Assembly: GCA_965223025.1 (NCBI GenBank)
Contig: CBDCVP010000023.1
Location: 2,542,001 to 2,606,000 of the forward strand
DNA from: JABDMH01 sp965223025
GTDB lineage: Bacteria > Bacteroidota > Bacteroidia > Chitinophagales > Saprospiraceae
Length of the DNA: 64,000 bases
Reading direction: 5' to 3'
Shown here: in pieces, positions 46,437 to 55,391 of the stretch
Position numbering within the stretch: position 1 is the first letter of the stretch
How the letters are laid out: every line of letters starts with the position of its first letter
The notes under the pieces: generated by a model
What the model was told of the DNA's origin: nothing
The model's database searches: none
Seen by the model: the letters and a program-made list of their open reading frames with translations, nothing else
Translations under genes and position numbers: made by a program

Positions 46437-47072
46437 CTATCCTAATATTTTGATTTTATTACGGCCGAGAGCGACCTTACCCTGATTCTCTAATTTCTTT
46501 AGGAGTCTGGACACGGCCTCTCTTGAGACATTGAGATCCGACGCAATTTCCTGATGTGACACTTGGATTAGTGCAGCACTATCCCCCAGAACAGCCCGTT
46601 CCATTAGGTAGTCCCATAGTTTTTCGTCCAACTTGGCAAACGCCAATTTGTCTACCGTATCTATCAGGGCAAATAATCTCTCATCATAGCTATTCATGAT
46701 AAAATTTCGCCAAACAGCATATCGGGAGAGCCAGTCATCTGCGGAGGCAAGGGGTATTGTGATGATGGTGCAATCGGTCTCCGCCACCGCCTTGATCTCA
46801 CTGCGTTTGCGTACCATACAACAACTGAAACTTGCAGCACAAGTGTGTCCATCTGAGAGAAAGTATAGCAATAATTCCTTGCCTGCATCATTCTCTCTAA
46901 CGATCTTAATGGTACCTCTGACTACGAGAGGAATAAACTGAATATATGATCCATAGTCAATGATCACCGCATCTTTATCAATTTTCCTGACAGATGCGCC
47001 TTCAACTAGTTCCTCAAGAAGGTGCTGGTCACAGGCAAGATCTGGAAACTTGTCCACCAAAAACTGTCTCAT
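46437..47072 (-). CDS. Crp/Fnr-family regulator with a cysteine cluster
   Basis: A 211-residue regulator. The N-terminal cyclic-nucleotide-fold domain (about 15-120) contains the unusual segment DGHTCAASFSCCMVRKRSE, three cysteines close together, instead of a standard cAMP-binding loop. The C-terminal helix-turn-helix is SHQEIASDLNVSREAVSRLLKKLE. The cysteines may sense persulfide, metals or oxidants, or hold an iron-sulfur site; sequence alone cannot decide. It lies between the SulP transporter and a DUF2892 gene and is a candidate regulator of the sulfur cluster. Confidence 0.87.
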   Translation of the reverse strand: MRQFLVDKFPDLACDQHLLEELVEGASVRKIDKDAVIIDYGSYIQFIPLVVRGTIKIVRENDAGKELLLYFLSDGHTCAASFSCCMVRKRSEIKAVAETDCTIITIPLASADDWLSRYAVWRNFIMNSYDERLFALIDTVDKLAFAKLDEKLWDYLMERAVLGDSAALIQVSHQEIASDLNVSREAVSRLLKKLENQGKVALGRNKIKILG

Positions 47073-47210
47073 CGCATAGTTTCAATGCATCCGAATCTAC
47101 CGAACGCGTGGTGGAAACTAGCAAATTTTAGGCAATTTCTACAGGACCCTGCTGCCCACCCGCATGACGACAGGTGCATGGAGAAAAAGGATGAAGGTAG
47201 GCCTCTTATC

Positions 47211-47423
47211 CTAACCGGCCTGCTCCCTTGGGCAAGTGGAAAGACCCACAATTTTATAAAGCGGGCAGAAGCTGATGAATGATGTCAGCACAAACACAAC
47301 TGCCAAAATCAATAAGACGATGCCCAATGTGCCGACCACCGTTCCAGAAAAATATAGATACAAAAAAACTGCAGCTAAGATATAACGAATGATCTTGTCA
47401 GTACTTCCCATATTCTTTTTCAT
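47211..47423 (-). CDS. DUF2892 (YgaP-like transmembrane) protein
   Basis: A 70-residue membrane protein with MKKNMGSTDKIIRYILAAVF at the start and two hydrophobic helices, ending in SFCPLYKIVGLSTC. The N-terminal MGxxDRxIR-like segment and the CPLY motif are hallmarks of DUF2892, a domain often fused or adjacent to rhodaneses. It sits upstream of the Crp/Fnr gene on the same strand. Likely role in sulfane-sulfur handling at the membrane, from context only. Confidence 0.85.
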   Translation of the reverse strand: MKKNMGSTDKIIRYILAAVFLYLYFSGTVVGTLGIVLLILAVVFVLTSFISFCPLYKIVGLSTCPREQAG

Positions 47424-47675
47424 AATAGTCTGTTTGTGGTTTAAAAAAGCCGATAAGTATTCAGCGGTGAAATATACGACATGTCTCCTTAAAGTTAAAT
47501 GATTTGGATCACCTTGATCTGTTTAAGATTTGAAACCCAACGATAACATCATATACCTGAGATGTGCTACACTCCACTTGGTTGCAAAACAGCGCATCTT
47601 CCATTGGGCGGTGTGGTAACTCTCGTAAAGTCCAGTATAACATAGATGGTCTTTGATCGTTAGTATTCGGTCACA

Positions 47676-47740
47676 TCACGACACACCAGCACTGAGATAA
47701 GCGTGCACCGTTTCCTAGTCGATTCACGACACACCAGCAC
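47676..47740. repeat. Direct repeat pair upstream of the TPR gene
   Basis: The 17-mer TCACGACACACCAGCAC occurs at 47676-47692 and again at 47724-47740, 48 bp apart start to start. A second, related word, TCGGTCACAT, occurs just before the first copy and just after the second. Both lie between 36 and 120 bp before the GTG start at 47777, so they could be binding sites for a regulator or remnants of a local duplication. The rest of the 47424-47776 gap shows nothing I can name. Confidence 0.6.
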
Positions 47741-47776
47741 ACTATTTCGGTCACATTTTTGCTAACGTTTAGATAA

Positions 47777-48604
47777 GTGAGATTAATATTCTTATTCGGA
47801 TTGTTGGTGCTCGATACCTACACAGCATGGCCTCACGGAGATCTCCATGAGCAGATCATTCAGATCAGTGCTAAAATCAAGGAGTCGCCGCAAGATCATA
47901 GGCTCTTTCAAAAGCGAGGTGAGCTCTACTTGCAGCATGAAGAATATGCTAAGGCTCTTCATGATTTTCGACATTGTGAGAGATCCGGTCTCATTTCAGA
48001 TAGGCTGCGCTATTGTCTTGCCAGTACTTACTTTCACATGGGTTCTTACAGAAGGAGCCTGAGACATCTTACATCCATCAAGCAAGACAGCTGTCTGGAC
48101 ATCAAGACCTCACGACTCATTGCAAGAGCTTATGCAGCCTTAGGCAAAATAGGCCATGCTACGGCTTGGTATGATCTCATCCTGCGGCACGCGGTCAGAA
48201 CCCGACCTGAAAACTATCTTGAGTTGGCTAAATTGTGGGGCGATCAACAAGACAATGTGGCTGCCATAGCAGTACTACAGTCGGGAATAGAGAATCTCGG
48301 CTATGTGCCCAGCCTCACCAAGCCGTTGCTCGCATATTATAAGAAATCAGGGCGGTACACAGAGGCCATACATCTTCAAACCAGGACTCTTGCATACCGG
48401 GCTCGACCAGAATTTGATCTACATGAAAGGGCACTACTACATCAACTGCTGGGACACCAAGAGGCCTATAGATCGGACCTTTTGGCGTGCAAGGAGGCTA
48501 TAAATATCAGACCCTCACACATCAAGTCTCAAACAGCCACTGTGATACTGATTCAGGATCTGGATCGCAGATTGGCAGTACTTAATATCCTAACCGATGA
48601 CTAG
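47777..48604 (+). CDS. Secreted TPR-repeat protein
   Basis: A 275-residue protein with a GTG start at 47777 and a leader MRLIFLFGLLVLDTYTAWPHG. Tetratricopeptide-like helical pairs follow, for example HRLFQKRGELYLQHEEYAKALHDF, LRYCLASTYFHMGSYRRSLRHL and SRLIARAYAALGKIGHATAWYD. It is a likely protein-binding scaffold in the periplasm. Its stop overlaps the start of the metallophosphoesterase gene by 8 bp, so the two are probably translated together and may interact. Confidence 0.78.
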   Translation: MRLIFLFGLLVLDTYTAWPHGDLHEQIIQISAKIKESPQDHRLFQKRGELYLQHEEYAKALHDFRHCERSGLISDRLRYCLASTYFHMGSYRRSLRHLTSIKQDSCLDIKTSRLIARAYAALGKIGHATAWYDLILRHAVRTRPENYLELAKLWGDQQDNVAAIAVLQSGIENLGYVPSLTKPLLAYYKKSGRYTEAIHLQTRTLAYRARPEFDLHERALLHQLLGHQEAYRSDLLACKEAINIRPSHIKSQTATVILIQDLDRRLAVLNILTDD

Positions 48605-50699
48605 GTACTTTGGGACAATCCTTATGGTGCTGCTGACTTTTGGTACACACAAGGCAGTCAAGAGCCAATCTACATTAATCCCCTTCGGAGCATCTTGGCA
48701 CTATTCTGATGTTGGCCATAAACCAGATACACAGAATCTTCTGGCCTGGTACGAGATTGGTTACCATGATACTGCCTGGAGTGAAGGCTCAGCACAACTT
48801 GGGTACGGAGATGATGATGAAGCCACAGTCATCGGAGACTCCGTCATCACTGCCTATTTTCGCCAACGGTTTACAGTCGCTGATGCCGCTATCTTCAGCG
48901 ATCTGGATCTCAATCTCATCTATGACGACGGTGCTGTGGTATACCTAAATGGTTCGGAGATTTGGCGCGTGAATATGCCGGCAGGGCCCATTGACTATGG
49001 CACCTTCTCCTCATCAGGTAGCTCAGATAATGCCACCGCTACAACTTATGTAGGTAATCAGCTCGTCGATGGAGAAAACGTGCTAGCTGTGGAAGTGCAC
49101 CAACGCAGTGCTGGAAGCTCTGATATTAGCTTCGATTTTCGACTACGGGCCAATCCATTGGGTCTTGTGCGCGTCATCAGAGGACCTTATCTGCAAAAGA
49201 TGTCCTCGAATTCTGTAATTGTCAAATGGCGAACTTCTGTCCCATCCAAATCTGTGGTCAACTTTGGTACAGCAATCGATCCATTAAATCAAAGCATTAG
49301 TGATGAGTCGATGAAGAGCGATCACGAGTTGGAGATCCAAAATCTACAGGCAAATACAAAATACTCCTACGAAATAGCCGATGGAGACCATGTATTGGTT
49401 CCGGCACATCTGGACATGTACATCATGACCGCTCCAAGCCAAGGATCACGAGATCCAGTGACCGCCTGGATTTTGGGTGACTGTGGTACTGGTAATCACA
49501 ACGCACGTGCGGTTCGAGATGCTTACTACCAACATATGGGATCCCATCATACCGATCTCATGCTCTTCCTTGGAGACAACGCCTATAACGATGGTACCGA
49601 TGAAGAATATCAAACTGCCCTGTTTGAAAACATGTATGAAGAGCAGTTGAGACGCACTCCTTCCTGGTCCTGCCTGGGCAATCACGATGGTCATTCTGCC
49701 AACTCCAGTGATCAATCGGGACCCTATTTTGAGATCTTCTGCCACCCCACTCAAGGTGAAAACGGTGGTATTATGTCTGGTACGGAAGCCTATTATTCTT
49801 TTGACTATGCCAACATTCATTTCATTGCGTTGGACTCCTATGAATCAGATCGTGAGATAGATGGAGATATGTTCCTTTGGTGTCAAGCTGATTTGCAAAA
49901 CACCATGTCAGATTGGATCATCGCATTCTGGCATCATCCACCATACAGTAAGGGCTCACATGATTCTGATGCTGAGACTGCACTCATAGATATGCGTGTA
50001 AATTTTCTTCCCTTGCTGGAGTCTTTCGGCGTCGACCTCGTATTGTCAGGTCACAGTCATTCCTATGAGCGTTCCTACTTCATCAACCAGCACTATGGCT
50101 CTTCAGACTCATTCAATCCGATGGTGCATACTGTGGGAGCTACAGGTGATGGAAATGGACAAACATCTGGTGATGGTGCCTACACGAAGGATTATCAGCA
50201 GTCCGCGGGGGCTGTATACATTACTGGAGGATCCTCAGGAAGGGTCAAGGACACCACTCTAGACCACAAAGCCATGCACTATTCGGTCGCAGAGCTGGGA
50301 TCCTGCATACTAGAAGTACATGGTGGGGAGCTGACGGTAAACTTTCTACGAGAAAATGGTAGCATTGAAGACCACTTCACTATATATAAGGATCTGAACT
50401 GTCTAGAAAATACACCCTGTGATGATGGTGATTTTTGTACAACGGGGGATTCGATCAATGAGCATTGTCAATGCGTGGGTACCCGTATTTCAGATCCTCC
50501 GGCTCATATTCTGATAGATGCTCCAGCAGCTCCGCTGGATGATACCTTCAAAGCATCAGCGTCGATCACTGTGATGAATGGCGTATCGACCTTGGCAAAC
50601 AGCACTACCACACTCATTGCGCCAGAAGTCACATTAGATCCAGAAATTGACGTGCCTCTGTTCTCCACCTTTCAAATCCTACAGACCGGCTGCGACTAA
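48597..50699 (+). CDS. Secreted purple-acid-phosphatase-like metallophosphoesterase
   Basis: A 700-residue exoprotein. After a leader (FGTILMVLLTFGTHKAVKSQ) comes a beta-sandwich with LAWYEIGYHDTAWSEGSAQLGYGDDDE, then a fibronectin-III-like purple acid phosphatase N-domain (PYLQKMSSNSVIVKWRT). The calcineurin-like domain has the metal motifs GDCGTG, LGDNAYNDG, LGNHDGH, WHHPPYSKGSH and SGHSHSYERS. A Cys-rich CDDGDFCTTGDSINEHCQC module follows, and the protein ends in LQTGCD. It would hydrolyse phosphomonoesters outside the cell. The Gly-Cys-Asp end parallels the BNR protein at 16931. Confidence 0.88.
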   Translation: MTRYFGTILMVLLTFGTHKAVKSQSTLIPFGASWHYSDVGHKPDTQNLLAWYEIGYHDTAWSEGSAQLGYGDDDEATVIGDSVITAYFRQRFTVADAAIFSDLDLNLIYDDGAVVYLNGSEIWRVNMPAGPIDYGTFSSSGSSDNATATTYVGNQLVDGENVLAVEVHQRSAGSSDISFDFRLRANPLGLVRVIRGPYLQKMSSNSVIVKWRTSVPSKSVVNFGTAIDPLNQSISDESMKSDHELEIQNLQANTKYSYEIADGDHVLVPAHLDMYIMTAPSQGSRDPVTAWILGDCGTGNHNARAVRDAYYQHMGSHHTDLMLFLGDNAYNDGTDEEYQTALFENMYEEQLRRTPSWSCLGNHDGHSANSSDQSGPYFEIFCHPTQGENGGIMSGTEAYYSFDYANIHFIALDSYESDREIDGDMFLWCQADLQNTMSDWIIAFWHHPPYSKGSHDSDAETALIDMRVNFLPLLESFGVDLVLSGHSHSYERSYFINQHYGSSDSFNPMVHTVGATGDGNGQTSGDGAYTKDYQQSAGAVYITGGSSGRVKDTTLDHKAMHYSVAELGSCILEVHGGELTVNFLRENGSIEDHFTIYKDLNCLENTPCDDGDFCTTGDSINEHCQCVGTRISDPPAHILIDAPAAPLDDTFKASASITVMNGVSTLANSTTTLIAPEVTLDPEIDVPLFSTFQILQTGCD

Positions 50700-50752
50700 T
50701 TTGTGCCGAGCTCCCCCACCACCCAGATCACACTTCGGAAACAGCCGTTCGC

Positions 50753-51742
50753 TCAGAATCCTTCGCCAGACTCGACATTGTAAAAACGCAGTGTAAATGC
50801 TCCATCCTCTCTTTTTTTGGTGGGAATGTTCCAAAATCCCTGGTAACTTATTCTTGCCGGCAAGTAAAGTTCATCAACCCTGGTCAATTCGATCTGCATC
50901 GACACATCAAAATTGTACAAGATGGTGTGGTGTGCCAATCGATAAGACCTGCCTAAAACCTGAAAGTCATTTTTACCAAAATAAGTTGTCAGTTGCTTCA
51001 CGACCGTTTGGTTATTCTTATCACTAGCAAGGGGATCTTTCAGTCTGACTTCAAAAACATATGCTTGGGTGTGGTTATTAAAGGAATCAGAGTGAATATA
51101 AAAGTCGTAGTAGTCAGACATTTTTTCAGAGAAGATCTCGGACTTCTTCCCAATCAAAGGCACATCGGATGATGAACCCGGAGAGAAGATTAGGCGTTTT
51201 AATTCCTGGATGTGCCCTTGCATGCCCCTAGATGCTGCTTCCACCTGTAGGGATCCCTGCTCCCCTTCACATTTAATCCCCTCGTATAGAAACAGCTGCT
51301 TGAACATTGTGGCCGTGTAATATCGATACTTATCTCTGCGTCTCTTCCTGATCCTGCCACTCCAACTCTCTGTAATAGGAATCATTTGGCGACAGGAATC
51401 CTTCAGCACCTGTCGATGTCTGGCCTGGTAAGATCCTACTGGTCGACCAGTCCGAGTGAAGAATGTCATTTCTGTGTCAAAAGTATAGCCCACATCCTTC
51501 AAGTTTCGAAAGGCTTCAAGAAATGAATCATCATCCTGTACCAGACCAATAAAATCAACCACAGAAAAGTCACTGTGTAATGCTCTGACCACGATCGAAT
51601 CTAGATAGACGATGTCTGCTAATGCTGCAGAACTCAATGGTTTTTGGCCATGCACAATGCAGGAAACTCCAACCCACATCGCTATCGGCAAACAAATACG
51701 GACAAATGGCTCTGAATAATTGCGGAATCGACTACCAATCAA
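50753..51742 (-). CDS. Hypothetical exported protein
   Basis: A 329-residue protein with a possible signal (VRICLPIAMWVGVSCIVHGQ). After it comes a helical segment (LDSIVVRALHSDFSVVDFIGLVQ) and then beta-rich sequence with SDYYDFYIHSDSF, YVFEVRLKDP and the C-terminal YLPARISYQGFWNIPTKKRE. The overall pattern resembles the C-terminal part of Bacteroidota surface proteins that follow carboxypeptidase-regulatory domains, but no such domain is present here. Function unknown. It is convergent with the phosphatase gene and divergent from the dehydrogenase gene. Confidence 0.65.
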   Translation of the reverse strand: MIGSRFRNYSEPFVRICLPIAMWVGVSCIVHGQKPLSSAALADIVYLDSIVVRALHSDFSVVDFIGLVQDDDSFLEAFRNLKDVGYTFDTEMTFFTRTGRPVGSYQARHRQVLKDSCRQMIPITESWSGRIRKRRRDKYRYYTATMFKQLFLYEGIKCEGEQGSLQVEAASRGMQGHIQELKRLIFSPGSSSDVPLIGKKSEIFSEKMSDYYDFYIHSDSFNNHTQAYVFEVRLKDPLASDKNNQTVVKQLTTYFGKNDFQVLGRSYRLAHHTILYNFDVSMQIELTRVDELYLPARISYQGFWNIPTKKREDGAFTLRFYNVESGEGF

Positions 51743-51830
51743 TTGATAAATAAATTACATTGTAGACTTAGGATCAATGGTAAAACGAAATGCTTTTGCC
51801 AATGTTTTTCTCGAGCACTAAATGTGGGTT

Positions 51831-52721
51831 ATGAAAAAAATCGCTGTGATTGGTGCGGGCACTATGGGTAATGGAATCGCCCATGTGTTTGGACTTCATG
51901 ATTATCATGTAAATCTTGTGGATATTTCAGCAAAACAGCTGGAAAAGGGTCTAGCTACCATCAGTACGAATCTGGATAGGATGGTTCAAAAAAATAAGAT
52001 AAGCACCGATGAGAAAGTAAAAGCTCTGGTCAATATCCATACCTCTCCTGATTTAGCAGAAGCAGTTAGCGATGCAGACCTGGTGATAGAGGCGATCACT
52101 GAAAGTGAGGATTCGAAGCTCAAAGTATTCAAAGAAATGGACCGCCATGCGCCCAAAACCTGTTTACTTGCATCCAATACTTCTTCCATTTCCATCACGA
52201 AAATTGCTGGATATATCCAAGCCTCGGAGAGAGTGATCGGTATGCACTTCATGAATCCGGTACCTATCATGTCTTTGGTAGAGGTGATCAGAGGATATCA
52301 AACCAGCGATGCAGTGTGTAAGGCGGCTCTTGATCTGGTGAAAGCCATAGGTAAAACACCTGTAGTAGTCAATGATTATCCAGGATTCGTGACAAATCGC
52401 ATCCTGATGCCCATGATTAATGAGGCCATGTATGCTCTTTCCGAAGGGGTGGCAGGTGTAGCTGCTATTGATAAGATTTTACGACTTGGCATGGCGCATC
52501 CTATGGGACCTCTTCAACTCGCAGACTTCATCGGGCTGGATGTCTGTCTATCCATTTTGGACGTCCTATACGAGGGCTTTGGAAATCCTAAATATGCGCC
52601 CTGTCCTTTGTTGATCAATATGGTAAATGCTGGAAGATTAGGCAAGAAAGTCGGAGTGGGCTTCTATACTTATCATCCTGATGGTAAAATTACGGTCACA
52701 GACAGAGTATCCAAAATCTAA
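51831..52721 (+). CDS. 3-hydroxybutyryl-CoA dehydrogenase
   Basis: A 296-residue NAD-dependent dehydrogenase started at the ATG at 51831 (MKKIAVIGAGTMGNGIAHVF), three codons after another ATG. The Rossmann GxGxxG is in that segment. The catalytic histidine-containing motif is VIGMHFMNPVPIMSLVEVI, and the C-terminal domain has NDYPGFVTNRILMPMINEA and GMAHPMGPLQLADFIGLD. It interconverts 3-hydroxyacyl-CoA and acetoacetyl-CoA in beta-oxidation or butyrate-type metabolism. No thiolase or crotonase gene lies next to it. Confidence 0.92.
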   Translation: MKKIAVIGAGTMGNGIAHVFGLHDYHVNLVDISAKQLEKGLATISTNLDRMVQKNKISTDEKVKALVNIHTSPDLAEAVSDADLVIEAITESEDSKLKVFKEMDRHAPKTCLLASNTSSISITKIAGYIQASERVIGMHFMNPVPIMSLVEVIRGYQTSDAVCKAALDLVKAIGKTPVVVNDYPGFVTNRILMPMINEAMYALSEGVAGVAAIDKILRLGMAHPMGPLQLADFIGLDVCLSILDVLYEGFGNPKYAPCPLLINMVNAGRLGKKVGVGFYTYHPDGKITVTDRVSKI

Positions 52722-52794
52722 ACTGGGATGATTCTAGCGAAGCTCTTGGTCACATTTCTTAGCCTCCTTTCCACGGAGCTGACTTTAGTAAAAA

Positions 52795-53841
52795 TCAAGC
52801 TTTCTCTAATGTAAACCCAAAGGTAGATCCAAGTCCGGGTGAGCTGCGCACATTGATCGTTTGATTGTGAGCCTCAATGATGTGCTTGACGATGGAAAGA
52901 CCCAATCCAGATCCTCCTACCTCTCGAGAGCGACTCTTATCTACTCGATAAAAACGATCAAAGACATGTTTTAAGTGCTTCTCCTCTATACCACTTCCAT
53001 TATCAGCGACTTCTATCAGTACATTCCTGTCCATATCATAGAATGCCACCTTACTGACTCCATTCATCGCACCATAATTGATGGAATTTATCACCAGATT
53101 GTCAAGTGCTTGTCGAATATATTCGCGGTCAGCATTGACCATAAAAGACTGGTTAGCTCCCTCCTTAAAAATCAGTTTGATTCCTTTGCTGGCAGCTTTA
53201 AGCTCATGCATTTCAAAAACTTCGGCAGCCAATTCTCTAATATCAAAATACTCCAATTCCAGCACCATTTGACCTGATTCCAATTTTGAAATCGTTTCCA
53301 AATCATCCACAATGGTAATGAGGCGATCCACATTTTTGGCTGTACGATCCAGATATCTCTCATTCACAGTCTGATCGTGGAGTCCCCCATCGATCAGGGT
53401 ATGTACATATCCCTGGATATTAAATATTGGGGTTTTGAGCTCATGAGACACATTGCCCAGATATTCCCTCCGGTAGTTCTCCAAGCTCTTTAATTGATCG
53501 ATCTCCCTCTGATGATAGTCAGCCCATTCTGCCACTTCTTGCTCTACTTCCTCGATAATATTATCGTCGCTATCCACATTCTTCAATTTTCGAGCAGGGT
53601 CCAGTTTCAACCGGTGTATGGTCTTATAAATCAGTTTTATTTTTCGAAAAATGTACTTTTTAAGAAAATATAAATTGACAAAATAGGCAGTGACCAAGAC
53701 GATAAAAACCGAAAGAATCAATTCGAAAAATTCGGAAGAACGCACCTGCCTACCCAAAGAAATAAAAACAACCAAATAGATGATCGTGATCACGATTGAG
53801 GAATAAATGGCAATTTGCCGGGGCGTCAGATTCTTAAACAT
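52795..53841 (-). CDS. Sensor histidine kinase (PhoR-like)
   Basis: A 348-residue membrane kinase with two helices near the N-terminus (IYSSIVITIIYLVVFISL and LILSVFIVLVTAYFVNLYF) and a very short external loop. The phospho-acceptor histidine is in GNVSHELKTPIFNIQGYV. The N-box is DNLVINSINYG and the G1/G2 boxes are EVADNGSGIEE and GGSGLGLSIVKHIIEAH. The start ATG directly abuts the response-regulator stop. No PAS or large sensor domain is present, so an accessory sensor may be needed. Confidence 0.9.
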   Translation of the reverse strand: MFKNLTPRQIAIYSSIVITIIYLVVFISLGRQVRSSEFFELILSVFIVLVTAYFVNLYFLKKYIFRKIKLIYKTIHRLKLDPARKLKNVDSDDNIIEEVEQEVAEWADYHQREIDQLKSLENYRREYLGNVSHELKTPIFNIQGYVHTLIDGGLHDQTVNERYLDRTAKNVDRLITIVDDLETISKLESGQMVLELEYFDIRELAAEVFEMHELKAASKGIKLIFKEGANQSFMVNADREYIRQALDNLVINSINYGAMNGVSKVAFYDMDRNVLIEVADNGSGIEEKHLKHVFDRFYRVDKSRSREVGGSGLGLSIVKHIIEAHNQTINVRSSPGLGSTFGFTLEKA

Positions 53842-54519
53842 CTAGTCCTCAATTTTGTACCCAACTCCCTTTAATGTCTTTATATATTCACTACCAATCT
53901 TCTCTCGTATTCTTCGTACATGTACATCAATGGTGCGCTCTCCCACAATGATATCAGCACCCCAGACTTTTCGAAATATTTCTTCTCGCGAAAACACTTT
54001 TCCTGGCGATGTCATCAATAATTCCAATATCTTAAATTCCTTCTTAGCAAAATCAATGGACTTGCCATTTTTCATCACCCTATACTCCTCTCTATTGACT
54101 ACCACATCCCCCAAGGTCAAAATATGGTTATCTCGTGAAGGTTGTCTTCCACTTCTCCTGACTAGTGCATTAATTCTACTTTTGAGGACACTCGGTTTGA
54201 TGGGCTTTACAATAAAATCATCACCTCCGTAGTCGAGGGCTGCCACCTGCGTATAATCTTCACCTCTCGCTGTGAGAAAGGCAATGATGGTTTGGTCAAA
54301 GGTCGTATCACTTCTCAGCTGCCTACACACTTCAATACCGTCTAAGTCGGGCATCATCACATCCAACAAGATCACATCCGGTAAGAATGATCTGGCTCTG
54401 GTGATACCCTCCATACCGGTTGAGGCAGTTTTTACACGATACCCCTCTCGCTTCAGATTATAGGTTATAAAATCAAGTACATCATTCTCATCATCGATAA
54501 CCAACACCTTGGTGTCCAT
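53842..54519 (-). CDS. OmpR/PhoB-type response regulator
   Basis: A 225-residue regulator. The receiver has VLVIDDENDV, the phospho-acceptor aspartate in ILLDVMMPDLDG, and the lysine in DDFIVKPIKP. The winged-helix domain has LTLGDVVVNREEYRV, FSREEIFRKVWG, and VGERTIDVHVRRIREKIG, ending TLKGVGYKIE. It is the partner of the kinase that starts at its stop codon. The pair resembles PhoB/PhoR of Bacteroidota, but the target genes are unknown. Confidence 0.92.
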   Translation of the reverse strand: MDTKVLVIDDENDVLDFITYNLKREGYRVKTASTGMEGITRARSFLPDVILLDVMMPDLDGIEVCRQLRSDTTFDQTIIAFLTARGEDYTQVAALDYGGDDFIVKPIKPSVLKSRINALVRRSGRQPSRDNHILTLGDVVVNREEYRVMKNGKSIDFAKKEFKILELLMTSPGKVFSREEIFRKVWGADIIVGERTIDVHVRRIREKIGSEYIKTLKGVGYKIED

Positions 54520-54528
54520 TGTGTAGTC

Positions 54529-54897
54529 TTATTTGTCAGGCATTTGTGCCGATGCACGGCTAATCTTGTTTTCGAGATTGCTGGCTCTATCAAGTATTTT
54601 GGCATAGATGGAGTCCAGCTTTCCTGGATGCGCATCCAGCCATCTCATATTATCGTCATATACTTCTTTAGAAATGTCGTACTTCTGCAAGAGCTGCTGG
54701 GTATATACTTCACTCATACTATCCCGCACAGCACCAAAAGTCTGCCGAAAGGCTGACTGAAGTATGAAAGCATCGGTCATAAGCAGTACCAAGGTACTAT
54801 CGTCCAACCTCGTCGCGGGCTCAAGAAGGGCCCTTTCCTTGCAAGCATGCAACAATAATATCCCAACCAAAGCTATCGAAAGAGCTCGTCCGATCAT
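54529..54897 (-). CDS. DUF4296 lipoprotein
   Basis: A 122-residue protein started at the ATG at 54897, which overlaps the SixA stop as ATGA. The leader RALSIALVGILLLHACKE is a lipobox. The rest is helical with LVLLMTDAFILQSAFR, LLQKYDISKEVYDDNMRWLD and LDSIYAKILDRASNLE, the DUF4296 pattern known in Bacteroidota. Function unknown. It lies between a phosphatase gene and a two-component system, so it may take part in the same signalling unit. Confidence 0.8.
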   Translation of the reverse strand: MIGRALSIALVGILLLHACKERALLEPATRLDDSTLVLLMTDAFILQSAFRQTFGAVRDSMSEVYTQQLLQKYDISKEVYDDNMRWLDAHPGKLDSIYAKILDRASNLENKISRASAQMPDK

Positions 54898-55391
54898 GCA
54901 TTTAATAATTTGGGATAGTAGAAATCCAGCATAGTTGTGCTTTCTACCGTCCAATCACACCACTGATCAATGTCGGCCTGGAGCTTAACCACACCACATG
55001 TAGGCACATTGTCAATTCTATCATCACTTATAAGGTTAGCCAGGTCTGTCGTACCAGGGTTGTGACCAAAAATGGCCACTTTGGCATAGTTTTCAGGGAT
55101 TTCTCTGATGACAGTGATGATCTCCTGAGGTGTTGCCAGATAAAGTCGCACATCTTTCCAAAGATTGTCCTTGCTCATCCTGAAGGCGCTCCGAAAATGC
55201 TTAGCAGTCCTGTAGGCTCTTTTGGCATGACTACTGATCAGCAGATCAAGTGTCCCTTCTCGATACTGTGCGATAGATGCCATGTAAGGTGCATCCCTCC
55301 GGCCCCTGGCATTCAGCGGTCGCTTGTGGTCTGGAAGACTTAAATCCGCCCAACTCGATTTGGCATGCCGTACTAATAGAATGGTTTTCAT
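54894..55391 (-). CDS. SixA-type histidine phosphatase
   Basis: A 165-residue phosphoglycerate-mutase-fold phosphatase started at the ATG at 55391 (MKTILLVRHAKSSWAD); the open frame upstream is not conserved. The RHG motif is LVRHAKSSW, with the histidine that becomes phosphorylated. SSHAKRAYRTAKHF and IFGHNPGTTDLANL give the second arginine/histidine set. SixA-like enzymes remove phosphate from histidine phosphotransfer proteins or small molecules. It is the first gene of a four-gene operon with the DUF4296 lipoprotein and a PhoB/PhoR-like pair, so a phosphorelay link is possible. Confidence 0.87.
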   Translation of the reverse strand: MKTILLVRHAKSSWADLSLPDHKRPLNARGRRDAPYMASIAQYREGTLDLLISSHAKRAYRTAKHFRSAFRMSKDNLWKDVRLYLATPQEIITVIREIPENYAKVAIFGHNPGTTDLANLISDDRIDNVPTCGVVKLQADIDQWCDWTVESTTMLDFYYPKLLNA

